From: Dryomyza anilis
Taxonomy: Eukaryota; Arthropoda; Insecta; Diptera; Dryomyzidae
DNA length: 64,000 bases
Assembly: GCA_951804985.1 (NCBI GenBank)
Contig: OX638132.1
Coordinates: 101,794,026-101,858,025, forward strand
Direction: 5' to 3'
Below the pieces are notes generated by a model that saw nothing but the letters and a program-made list of their open reading frames with translations, had not been told where the DNA came from and did no database searches. Below, in pieces: positions 44,205 through 54,344 of the stretch (position 1 is the first letter of the stretch; every line of letters begins with the position of its first letter). The translations under genes and the position numbers were made by a program.

Positions 44205-44505
44205 TTTAATACAATAAATTACATTTAAATAAATACAGAAAGTAATAAAAATAAAAACATTTAAATAAATACAGAAAGTAATTAAAATATAAGTTAAATA
44301 AATAAAAAAAAATTCAGACATTTTTTTTCTAATTTTTTTTTTCCGAACATTTTTTTCGGACAATTTTTTTTTAAAAAAAACTTTTTTTATAATATTTTTT
44401 TTTGAAAAAAATAATTTCGGATTTTTTTTTAATAATTTTTTTTAAGAACTGTTTTTTGAACTATTTTCTAAAATCTTTTTTTTTTTGACAAATTATTCAT
44501 CAATA
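44205..44505. repeat. Low-complexity A/T tract with a 38-bp duplication
   Basis: ACATTTAAATAAATACAGAA occurs twice at 44221 and 44259. Alternating poly-T and poly-A runs follow to 44500. Confidence 0.7.
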
Positions 44506-44545
44506 TGAAATCAAATTTGAATATTTCTTTCATATATATAATGAA

Positions 44546-44670
44546 GCCGCGGTAGCTCAGTGGTTAGTGCGTTGGACTGCGAGCCGAAAGGTCCCCGGTT
44601 CAAGCCTGGACTGGGGCTTACAACATCTTTTCATAGAAACATTTTTCTATACCGCGCTACCTCTTTCATA
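44546..44670 (+). mobile_element. tRNA-derived SINE, second family
   Basis: GCCGCGGTAGCTCAGTGGTT (A-box region), TGGACTGCGAGCCGAAAGG (anticodon-stem region) and CCGGTTCAAGCC (B box) form a nearly intact tRNA-like head. It continues into GGGGCTTACAACATC and CATAGAAACATTTTTCTATA. That downstream sequence recurs at 49228-49260 in inverse orientation, so it belongs to an element rather than a tRNA gene. The acceptor stem is not paired by the downstream sequence. Confidence 0.75.
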
Positions 44671-44810
44671 ATATTTATGAATAAATTCATCATATTGTTG
44701 AATTTTTTATTCTGTGTTCAGAATGTAGCAAAAATAAATACCGATGTTAAAGTTTGTCTAAATATCTCTTTACGTTTAAATTAATACATAATTTAGTTGT
44801 TTTTTTTTTT

Positions 44811-45003
44811 CAAATACAAATGTAGTAAATTTGTTGTTGCAATAAAGTAGTATATACAGTATGTATTTGTTTTCCATATAATAACAACTATGTAGTAATG
44901 TTAAAACCAATACATATGCTTTTGAGCATAAATCAAATACATTTGTATTTATTTTTAAGACATGTTTTCTTATATTTATAATACAGTATTTTTTCTGTGT
45001 GAT
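44811..45003. repeat. MITE-like repeat end (..TACAGTATTTTTTC(T/G)GTGTG)
   Basis: AATCAAATACATTTGTATTTATTTTTAAGAC leads (in its 20-base core AATCAAATACATTTGTATTT) to ATACAGTATTTTTTCTGTGTG. The same order occurs at 49598-49815 and 51060-51147, giving a dispersed family. Confidence 0.6.
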
Positions 45004-45009
45004 TTTCAA

Positions 45010-46850
45010 ATGTTTGCAACGATTTGATAGCATTCAGAGATCAATGTCAATGTTGTAAGTGTTGCTCACTTTTAAAACCAAACAAATTAGTACATTCGCC
45101 AACTATATTACCAAATTGCATTCGCTTCGCCAAGACGTTCGCTTCGCTAATCATAATAGGGCCCTAAATCAATAGTAAATTATTTCAAATTAGCACATTA
45201 AGCAGTTAAACAATTTGATATGACTTTGCTATGTATTTTTTTAATATTATTTAAATGCATTTTAGCCTGTTGCCTGTTTTTGTTAAAATTCAAAGTTCAA
45301 TTAATATTTCGCCGACATAAATGTATTAAATGCATGCGTGCAAATTTGTCAAACGCAAAAATTCAATTAAAAATTTATTAATTTCTACACACACTTTGAC
45401 ACCACTGCTACACTGACCCCCACCAGCAATCCCAACACATGTGCTTACAGTATGGCCTTACTTTAAGGTCCTGCTGTGTCATGTTGCCTTGTCTTGCTTC
45501 TCATAAGTCTTGGGTGCTGCCTCGTTTAATGTGAACAAATTTAATTAAAGCTTGAGTGCATATTGCGTATAGTTACTGCTGCATCTCAACAGGCTCTACT
45601 ATCCTCTACTATTCGGAGGCTTCCTTTTCTTCTGTCTCACCTCTGGAGGAAGGTTCTTCGCATTCATGCCTTTGTCTCTTCTGACAGCAACAAAGCATCC
45701 GGCGTCCTTTTGCCGTTTTCTTAAGCATTACATGACAAAATGTTAAAAATACTGCACAAAATATGCGCAACAAAATTAATTATTCATAAGTAAAAAATAC
45801 ATTTTTCGCATGCTGTGTACCTCAACAATTTTATGCTATGTTTTTCTACTATTTTTTGCTACTTTTTGGATAGAGTTAAGTTTTGGCGCTCGCGTTTTTT
45901 TATTTTATATAGTGTTGTAAATTATTTTTTTCTTGAACGCAATTTAATATTAACTCGAATCCTTCTGACTTATTGAATTTTGATTTGAAACTTCTTTTGA
46001 GTTTCTAATTAGGACGCAAGCATCCAAAAAATGTCATTTATTTTTATTAAAATGATGGTTCAAATTTCAAGCTAATTGATTTTTAGTCTTGGTGAAGTTG
46101 AAGATATAAAAAATGTGATTAAAAAGTAACCATAAACTATGTTTTGACTTTTCAAATATTATAACAGAAAAATCAGTTTTATGAAGACATATCTCGAAAA
46201 CTATTAAAATGACTAATGCTAAAATTTAAATTCAAAATGTTTGGATATTTCTTAAAAATATTGCAACATTTGTTTTATTTAATAAAATTGGGTTACGCAA
46301 CACTGTGCAATATACGAGTTTTTCAGGCTGCACCTTTTATTTCATTATTTTATGCGATTTTTCGTACATTTCGGTTACATCTTATGTTGACGTTTTTTTA
46401 TTTCTTATGATATTCTTGTTGTTGTCATATTTTACTTTGTTGTTGTTATTTTAATTATGTTCTCATTTGTGTTCTACTCATTGTTGTTGTTTTTATTATT
46501 GTTGATGTGCCTTTAAAGAGTCCACAATTAATTAGTTTGCCTTCTGGCTTTCGACTTTTGACGCCATTTTCTTACAAGGTTTTTTTTCATTATGATTTTA
46601 AGCCATATTGCTATAATGTGGCTAAGAGTGACCATGACTTTTGAAGTCTTTCCGTATAATGCAAGAAAAACAAGCCTTGAGAAATGTTTTGAACACATTA
46701 TTTGTAGGACAAATTAAATAATAATCAAAGTAGTTGAATGATTTCGAAACATTATTTTCGAAACTACTTTATAATCTTATTTTTGGATTTTTGTATATAT
46801 AACAGTATTAGAAATTTAATTTAAAATATAAAATTGTATTATAAAAGTTT
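45010..46850. other. Intergenic sequence, nothing recognised
   Basis: Includes a less AT-biased block at about 45390-45740 with no frame open enough to be an exon. No repeat boundary recognised. Confidence 0.5.
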
Positions 46851-46852
46851 AC

Positions 46853-46950
46853 TACACCGAAAAAATTAGTGTAGTTAATTATAGTACATTTATGTCTTTG
46901 TTTTGAAAAAATATAGTTCTAGTAATTTTATTTAGGTTTTTTTTAAATTT
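46853..46950 (+). repeat. MITE-like repeat end (TACACCGAAAAAATTAGTGTAG)
   Basis: TACACCGAAAAAATTAGTGT then TTATGTCTTTGTTTTGAAAA. The inverted equivalent, with TTAAAACAAAGACATAAATT, occurs at 52690-52822 and 51235-51350. Confidence 0.6.
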
Positions 46951-46997
46951 TACTTAATTTTCCGAATCAATAAAGAATTTTTTTTGTTTAAATAAAA

Positions 46998-48760
46998 CAC
47001 AGTTCGGAAATACTCACTCACGTTCACTCATTCTCATGAACGTGAACACAAATTTCATATCGTTGCTTCACAGTTCATGAACACTCGTTGCCTCAGATGA
47101 GTACGATCAAAAGTGAATACTCGTTATAGATTTGAAATACGTTGCTCGTGAACGAGAGTAATGATTTTCTTCTGTTTACTCTTTATTCACGAAGGTGAAG
47201 CAACTAAAATTTTCTATGTTATTCATATTCATAAATGATAAAGATCAAATTTAGCAAAACTTTTTATTCACGCTGCGTATGTAGTTAAGTGTTGCTTATT
47301 GTGGTCATGGGTAAAAAAACAATTTTATTACCAAAAAAATTGTATTGCGGAACTCGATTGCGGACATCATAGGATGCCATTTGGAGTGGGTCCGAAAATT
47401 AATTTTTGACCCAATCATTTTTATTGCTATAATATATTGCGAACATCATGGGATGCCTAATGGTATCATTTAGAGTCCACCAATTACCAATTTTGACGCC
47501 TCAAATTTTATTTCGATTGCGGACTTCATGGGATGCCTAATGGTACATTCTGGAGTGGTCATTGACCACCAATAGTGGGTCCGAAAACAAATTTTACACC
47601 CAAACATTTTTATTGGGGAAATCGATTGCGGACTTCTTGGAATGTCTAATGATACCATTTAGAGTGGTCAATGACCACCAATTACCAATTTCGACCACAT
47701 AACTTTTATTGCGGAAATCGATTGCGGACTTCATGGGATGCCTAATGGTACCTTCTGTAGTGCTCAATGACCACCATTAGTGGGTCCGAAAACCAATTAT
47801 TGACACCAATATTTTTATTGCGAAAATCGATTGCGGTCATTATGGGATGCCTAATGATACCATTTGGAGTGGTCAATGACCACCAATGACCAAATTTTTG
47901 ACCACAAACATTTTATAGCGGAAATCGATTTCGGACATCATGGGATGTCTAATGGTACCATTTGGAGTGGTCAATAACCACAATAACCAATTTTTGACCA
48001 CAAAATTTTTATTGCGGAAATCGATTGCGAACTTCATGGGATGCCTAATGGTACCATTTGGAGTGGTCCATAACCGCTTTGTGTTGGTCAAAACCCCCAT
48101 CAAAACTTATCTTCATATCGATTTTCGAAATAAAAATATGTGGGTCAAATATTGGTTTTCGGACCCACTAGTGATGGTCATTGACCACTTCAAATGCAAT
48201 CGATCTCCGCAATAAAATTTGAGGGGTCAAAAATTGGTCATTAGTGGTCATTGACCACTCCAAATGGTATCATTAGACATCCCATGATGTCCGCAATCGA
48301 TTTCCACAATAAAAAGGTTCGGGTTAATTGGTTTTCGGACCCACAGTCATTAACCCAGTCAAATCCAAATCCAAACCACTCCAACCATTTTGGGTCAACA
48401 AATTTTTTTTTTTACCCACTTTTTGAGATATGTTTTAATTTTCTTAAAAGGCTACACTCAACATGTGAATAAAAAGATTTGCCAATTTGATTGTGAACAC
48501 TTTTGAATATGAACAGAAGAAAAAATAATTTGTTGCTCATCTCTTATGAGGAGTAAAAATGTAGCGAATGTGAGTACTCGTGAGCAGCCAAATTTTGTTC
48601 GATAACGAGTGTTCACTTTCGAATAACGAGTAAGTCGGATTTTTCTTATTTACTCGCTCGTGAAGTGTGAAGAAAAATAATGAACTTTCTTATTCATTTA
48701 TGAAGATTTATCGTGAGTGAATAATTTTGAATATTCATTTATGAGTATTGCCGTACCCTG
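46998..48760. mobile_element. Nonautonomous hAT element with 8-bp target duplication and internal array
   Basis: The left end is CACAGTTCGGAAATACTCA; the reverse complement of the right end is CAGGGTACGGCAATACTCA (15 of 19 match). AAATAAAA lies immediately outside both ends (46990-46997 and 48761-48768), an 8-bp duplication as expected for hAT. Subterminal regions are rich in short GTTCATGAAC/GTGAAC and CTCGTGA motifs in both orientations, typical of hAT transposase-binding regions. There is no transposase ORF. The interior (47340-48370) is a ~95-bp tandem array. Confidence 0.82.
47340..48370. repeat. ~95-bp tandem array, partly inverted, inside the hAT
   Basis: Units contain ATCGATTGCGGACTTCATGG, GATGCCTAATGGTACCATTT and GGAGTGGTCAATGACCACCA. 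Starts fall near 47354, 47440, 47519, 47629, 47721, 47830, 47928 and 48020 (79-110 bp apart). From about 48160 the same blocks run in the opposite orientation (GACCACTCCAAATGGTATCA, CCGCAATCGATTTCC). Short frames through it are not genes. Confidence 0.9.
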
Positions 48761-48769
48761 AAATAAAAT

Positions 48770-49080
48770 ATATATTTTTTAAATAATTATCACTACAAAG
48801 TAATAAAAAATAAATAAAGTAATAAAATGTAAAAACATAATGTACACTAAGAAAACAAAGATGATTGCCAGAAATATCACAGCCCTAAAAATCAAGTTAT
48901 TTACAAATTATTCAGATCGTCTTTGACACAACCATCTCTCAAATATCCAACAAATACGATAAATATTGCTAGCAACCATCTTTTAAATTTACGATTATTT
49001 ATAGCAAACATCTATTAAACATCTTACAAATAGGAAGATAGTTGATGAATATTTGGAAAATAATAATAGTTTGGCAGTAC
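48770..49080. other. Intergenic sequence, nothing recognised
   Basis: AT-rich sequence between the hAT target duplication and the SINE remnant. No feature supported. Confidence 0.5.
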
Positions 49081-49084
49081 AGTT

Positions 49085-49303
49085 CTATAAGAAGTTAGGC
49101 CGAGCTCTCTCACCATTTTGAGCTGTGCGTGTTATATTTGCACTCAAAGTGGTGGGACCTACATTTTATTGCCGAATCCGAACGGCGGGTGAGAGCTTTT
49201 CATAGGCAATGTTTTTACTCTCGGAGGTATAGAAAAATGTTTCTATGAAAAGATGTTGTTAGCCCCAGTCCAGGCTTGAACAGGGGACCTTTCGGCGCCG
49301 AAG
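49085..49303 (-). mobile_element. 5'-truncated SINE of the second family with longer body
   Basis: On the minus strand the tRNA-like head survives from CGAAAGGTCC through CTGTTCAAGCCTGGACTGGG. It continues with CATCTTTTCATAGAAACATT as at 44620-44650. It then runs into a body with ATTCGGCAATAAAATGTAGG, TCCCACCACTTTGAGTG and GAGAGAGCTCGGCCTAA. That body resembles the 3' region of some dipteran non-LTR elements and could be a LINE-derived tail (inference). Confidence 0.7.
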
Positions 49304-49597
49304 TAGTAGTCAACTATCAAAATAACTCAAAAATTTTCCTGCAAATGTCCAAGAACTCAGGGTGTTTGCTACCAGTCAACTGTAAATATCTCAATTTTCA
49401 TTGCTGTTGTGGCAAACATCTCGTAACTATCTATATAAGTCATATTTAAAAAATATTAATAGTTTTGCTGAAACTTTATTGAAACTTGTGGTATGTTTGA
49501 ATATTTGCTACAAGGCGTAAATTTAAACATATAGTTGCAGCAAGACTTTCATGAACTTCTTGTTTCTTAGTGTAGGCAAATTAAAAGCATATGTAGT

Positions 49598-49815
49598 TAT
49601 TTCTATAAATTTTTTATGACGTATAAATATAGACAAAATGTAGTTATTTTCCTTTAATTATTGCAATAGAAATGCAGTCAAACTATGTAGTTCCTTTCCA
49701 CACAAAAAACAAATACATCAATGTAGTAAAATATATATATTTGCTTTCAGACGTAAATCATAGAATATTATACATTTTTATTTATTTTTAAAACAGCATT
49801 TTTTTTGGTGTATAT
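49598..49815. repeat. MITE-like repeat end, second copy
   Basis: AATGTAGTAAAATATATATA, GACGTAAATCATAGAATAT and AAACAGCATTTTTTTTGGTG in the same order as at 44811-45003 and 51060-51147. Confidence 0.6.
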
Positions 49816-50094
49816 TAATAAATAAATTGGAATTTATGAATTTCGGAAACTCTGCCTTTAATAAATTCGGTTATGGGATGGACAATCAAAATTAAGTATA
49901 AATAATTTATTTTCTGAATATTTTATTTGACACATAATATATTGTTACAGCATAAACATGACAGTGATTTAAAAAATAAATTAAATATGCAAACATAAAT
50001 ATTATTTAAACTACAGTTATTATAAGAAATCCATAGAAAAATGTGAAAAATCAAATAAAAATCGTAAAAAAAAAACATTTGCAAAATATTTAAT

Positions 50095-50500
50095 TTGTAT
50101 CTGCAACCGATGTTGAAAGCGAATGGTCAGTGATAAAAAAACTGGAGAAATGCAAGAAACTAACCAAGGTCGGAGTAACGAAGTATTTCATAAGAAAATT
50201 TATGAAGCAAAAAAATTCTGCCGCAAAGGTGCAGAATTTTCGCAGAAGTAGTAGACTATTAAAGAAACGGATGCTGTTGAGGAAAATTATGAAGATGAAG
50301 CGAATATTGTTAAACTTGCAAATAATGTTGATGAACATTCTAAAGATTTGCAAATGCTGTCACATGATATAACATTTTCAAAGTAGTATAGACGATGTTG
50401 TGAAGACTAAAGACTCAAATGATGATAAGACAAGAGAATCCTTTGTACAAATTGAAAATAATCCACTCAAAAGGAGTGCAAGAAATGCGAATTAAAAAAC
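50095..50500 (+). pseudogene. Broken coding remnant, Lys/Glu-rich, unidentified
   Basis: Three consecutive frame-shifted segments look like former coding sequence. The first (about 50097-50265) encodes DVESEWSVIKKLEKC and VGVTKYFIRKFMKQKNSAAK. The second (about 50262-50385) encodes KETDAVEENYEDEANIVKLA and ends at a stop (SHDITFSK). The third (about 50385-50495) encodes SIDDVVKTKDSNDDKTRESF and ends KRSARNAN. Composition is unlike the random AT background. A retroposed or transposon-derived gene fragment is possible; I recognise no family. Confidence 0.45.
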
Positions 50501-50504
50501 ACAT

Positions 50505-51055
50505 TGAAATGTGATTAAAAAAAGGAAAATACTTTTAGAGCGGAAAATTTTCAGTAGAACATGCAGATAATGAATAAAAACTTATATAAGTAGTAACAGA
50601 CATATTTCAAGGGCGAATTTGGTAAAGTGGTTGAAACACTACCTTGTCGATTTACATTATATTTAGGTTAAATTTTTCCATTGGGTCTATTTTTTCTAAC
50701 TTTTGACCAAACATTTTAACCAAAAAAATTGACAATGAATATCTCGCTACTCTTAATCTGTTTCCAAAATTTATATATTTAATCTAAAAGATGAAAATTC
50801 AAATTAGAATAAACTTATTCTTTCGTAGATACGTTCTAGAGAGAAAATCCTTTTTACACATTAAAAATTAATAATTTTGTAATACAAACAAACATTTTAT
50901 TCTTCAGTATACCATGCTCGTTTTAAATTAAAACTAATTCCTTTCAAAATCGCGTAAAAAGACCGTTTTAAAACCGGATTAGGTGTATATTTTTGGGGGA
51001 TTTGTTGTGGAATGGCTCTGGTGTCATAAAGTAATAAGTAAAATATTAAAAATAA
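50505..51055. other. Intergenic sequence, nothing recognised
   Basis: AT-rich, no supported feature. Confidence 0.5.
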
Positions 51056-51059
51056 ACTA

Positions 51060-51350
51060 AAATAACTTTGGACGTAAATCAAATACATATGTATAAATTT
51101 TAAAGATAATATTATTTATTTTAATGCAGTATTTTTTTCGGTGTGAGTGTGCCACTGAATCGTGGTGTATTTTCAGAGCATCAGCTTCAAGATATATTTA
51201 TCAATTTTTCAGTGAAAAAATAAAATTGGTCAAATAACAACAAATGTATTTAAAAACTAACAAAATGTAGTAGACCTACATTTTTTCAATACAAAGACAC
51301 AAATTTTATATATTTCACAACAGTAACTAATTGCATTTGTGAACTTTAAA
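51060..51350. repeat. MITE-like repeat pieces (both end types, adjacent)
   Basis: 51060-51147 carries GACGTAAATCAAATACATAT..GCAGTATTTTTTTCGGTGTG (as at 44811 and 49598). 51235-51350 carries ACAAATGTATTTAAAAACTA..ATACAAAGACACAAATTTTA (as at 52722, inverted at 46853). Their closeness suggests two ends of one element type. Confidence 0.6.
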
Positions 51351-51354
51351 AATA

Positions 51355-52035
51355 TTAACTGCAAAAATCATTATAAATCGCACAAATTCTAATAGATATG
51401 TTCAATATTCATATAAATTGTTGAGAACTTATTAGTCTTTCGATTGACACATAAAAATGTTCATTTCAATCGCTACTTTTTATAAAAATAATCCCGAAAT
51501 TATTTCAACTGTGTTTGAAAATAATGAATTTCATTAGTTTTATTTTTATGGATTTCGGTTTCTTTTTCAGAAAATTTTGATTCTAGTAATGGTGAGAAAT
51601 ATTTCATGCTGTGTTGTTGTTGTTGTCTGTATTCAAGGATTCGCCTGTATATTTTCAATTGTGTGCTGCATGGTAATCGGCTTTCTGCCAGTATAGTTGA
51701 AGTAAATGCATTGTCAAAGTTCGAATGCGATCTGAGTTATTGTGTCGGTGTCGTGTACTAACGACACCGTTTCTGCGTATACAAAGCCGTCGCGCTTACA
51801 ATAGAATTTCATCGATAGAATTTCAGTCGATGAGACCTGCACGCAGAGCCAATCAATTTAATGCGTGCACGATAATATTGACGACACCGTTGCCAGCAAC
51901 ATAAATGCCAACAGCAATCGTATTAATGTGTTTTTGAGTATCTAGTATTTCACAGAATACAGTCGTAAAATCAAAATGAAAAACTGCATAAAATGGTTTC
52001 GTATACGATGTTTATTATAAACAGTGTTTGGTATT
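51355..52035. other. Intergenic sequence, nothing firm
   Basis: Contains a GC-richer patch with two ACGACACCGTT blocks (51760 and 51880). No gene. Confidence 0.45.
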
Positions 52036-52038
52036 ATT

Positions 52039-52085
52039 TGAGGATTGACAACTAAACGAATAACGATTTCAGTTTCAGTTTTATA
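52039..52085 (+). mobile_element. Terminal fragment related to the intron 3 hAT
   Basis: GAGGATTGACAACTAAACGA and ATAACGATTTCAGTTTCAGT correspond to the left end of the element at 11411 (CAAGGATTGAAACCTAAACG then ATAACGGTTTCGATTTCGGT). No right end was found nearby. Confidence 0.6.
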
Positions 52086-52116
52086 TATACAACATATCAG
52101 AAATATGTAAAATATC

Positions 52117-52480
52117 ATATATTAGTCTCTCCGCATAGTTGACAACTTTTATTTTGCATGTTTTCATATTAAAACCAAAAGGATTCCGTTGGTTCAATCA
52201 GTTGGTTCAATTAGTTGGCAACACTAGTTCTCGTTTCGGTCAGATGCTTGGGCTGCTTGGGTTTTTATTTTATACCTTCTCACTTTCGCAATCGTCCGTC
52301 ATGTGTCTGATCGTCTGATTAGTCTCTCTGCAGATTTGACAACTTTTATTTCGCACGTTTTCATTTTAAAAACCAAAAGGATTCCGTTGGTTCAATCAGT
52401 TGGTTCAATTAGTTGGCAACATTAGTTCTCGTTTCGGTCAAATGCTTGGGTTTTTATTTTATACCTTCTCACTTTCGCAC
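52117..52480. repeat. Tandem duplication, ~200 bp
   Basis: TTAGTCTCTCCGCATAG.. at 52117 and TTAGTCTCTCTGCAGAT.. at 52319 each lead through CAAAAGGATTCCGTTGGTTC, TAGTTCTCGTTTCGGTCA and ATACCTTCTCACTTTCGCA. The second copy has a short deletion. Confidence 0.9.
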
Positions 52481-52529
52481 TTTGTGTTTGAACAACCGGT
52501 TTCTTGAATATGTAGCCAACACCTACACG

Positions 52530-52730
52530 ACGAATGAGCTTTCGTAAAATGTTCGACGTGTGTTCACTGTGTGTAGAGAACAAATGTTCAATACATGGTG
52601 TAGTAAATTTAAGGCAAATAAAATCAAATGAATGAGCTTTCGTAATATGTTCGTCGTGTGTTCACTGTGTGTAGAGAACAAATGTTCAATACATGGCGTA
52701 GTAAATTTAAGGCAAATAAAATCAAATGTA
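52530..52730. repeat. Tandem duplication, ~100 bp
   Basis: AATGAGCTTTCGTAAAATGT (52531) and AATGAGCTTTCGTAATATGT (52631) each continue through GTGTTCACTGTGTGTAGAGA and AAGGCAAATAAAATCAAATG. Confidence 0.92.
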
Positions 52731-52822
52731 TTTAAAAACTAATAAAATGTAGTAGACATACATTTGTTTAAAACAAAGACATAAATTGTATATAATTTAC
52801 TACAGTTATTTGCTCAGTGTAA
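52722..52822 (-). repeat. MITE-like repeat end, third copy
   Basis: On the minus strand CACTGAGCAAATAACTGTAG then TTTATGTCTTTGTTTTAAAC, homologous to 46853-46950. It overlaps the end of the 100-bp duplication. Confidence 0.6.
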
Positions 52823-52829
52823 GAATTTA

Positions 52830-54340
52830 ATGTGTAAGTTTTCCTAAGAGGAGTTAATATCGGTACCTTCTATAATAAATGAACAATTATTCCATAAGTA
52901 GAAGTTTGCTGTTATTTTGAGGATTTGGATTCTATAGCACTTTCAATTTCATCACGTTCAATTTTAATTTTTTCAGATAAGTGTACGGTAATTTTAGTCG
53001 AGGTTAGCTTAATTCTTGCCAACTGTAGGGCAGTTCAAATGAAAAGAAAAATCTACTTTAAAATATTTTTTTGTGATCTAACATTCATTACTAGATGTTT
53101 TCCCTTTTATATTCCTTTTTTATTTCTATTCCTTTTCCATGTCTGTTCCTTTTTTTTTATTTATATTCCTTTTTTATTATTTTATGTGTTATAATATTTT
53201 TTATATTACATTTTTATTTTAATTTCCTTTAACTTTGTCTTATTTTGTTCTTTTTCTCCAGAAAGTTCAATAGTTATTTATTATTTATCAGTTTATTTAC
53301 CGCTATTGCACAATTTCGCATTGTCGATACTTTACGAGTTTTTGCACTTAGTACCCGCTATTGCCACAAAGTTGCTAATGCATTTCGGTTGCATTTGACT
53401 TCACCCTGTTGCAAATGACAACCGTAATAAGCAAAATTGTAAAAAATCCCATGTGTCTAAAGTGCGACTCTGCATTTCAAAATGTGGTTTTTCTACTAGG
53501 TCTGCCCGCAATTATTGCCAATCTTAAAGAGCAACAGATAAAGTAATGGTTACTGCAAAAGTTTGAAGATGTATACAAGAGAGGTATCAATCCCGGAATC
53601 TTTGAAATATCCATATATTCCATCAACTCGTATATTATAAATTGGCATACAGACTTTATCTGTAAAATAAAGAGAAAGTTGGTCTCGGAACTGTCTCGAA
53701 ATATATTCAGTTTAAAATTATAAAAATTCCCTTTTCTCCGTAACAATAAATTTGACATAAAAAAATGCCAAAGAAATGCAGTCAAATATTATCTTGAAAT
53801 CGGAATTAGACTCCAAACTCATATTTTATACATAATTCTGAATTCTAAAAAAACTATCTGTCCAAAATCAACTTTATCATGGGTTTTTTTTAGTAAATAT
53901 TGGTCTTGATCAAATTTTATTCCGAATACTTAAACCAGATTTTAACTTAAAAAAATCATTTTAAGGAATTTCTCGGAGTAGAAAATAGTTTAAAGCTTGG
54001 AACCACCATAGTACAAAGTCACATACAGAGCGAATCCAAAAGACATTCGATGTGCGTGCAAAGTACTACATGGCTCTTGTCAGTGCATGTAGAACTATTT
54101 TCTTCCTCTGTGTATTTGTAACGAGTTTAATATGAGATCGCATCGTCGCTTAATTCAAATTGATGTCCCACCCACAAGACATTAAATGTCATTTAATTTC
54201 ATATCCACTTTTATTCTTACTATTCCCGAACAATCATCTATATTCAACCCTATTCACAGATAGCGAATTTAATGGATGTTTTCATTACACAGAATTTTAA
54301 TGAATAAACTTATGTATTAGCATATGTAAGTATCATACCG
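52830..54340. other. Intergenic sequence before the satellite, nothing recognised
   Basis: AT-rich, with a pyrimidine-rich stretch at about 53095-53270. No supported gene on either strand. Confidence 0.5.
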
Positions 54341-54344
54341 ATAG

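Noticed and set aside
44546..44620. Functional tRNA gene
   Set aside because: The head is tRNA-like, but the 3' side does not close the acceptor stem and its downstream sequence is shared with 49228-49303, so it is a SINE.
47470..48472. Small proteins with repeated NGTIRHPM-type motif
   Set aside because: Frames through the ~95-bp tandem array; the motif is the repeat translated, in both orientations.
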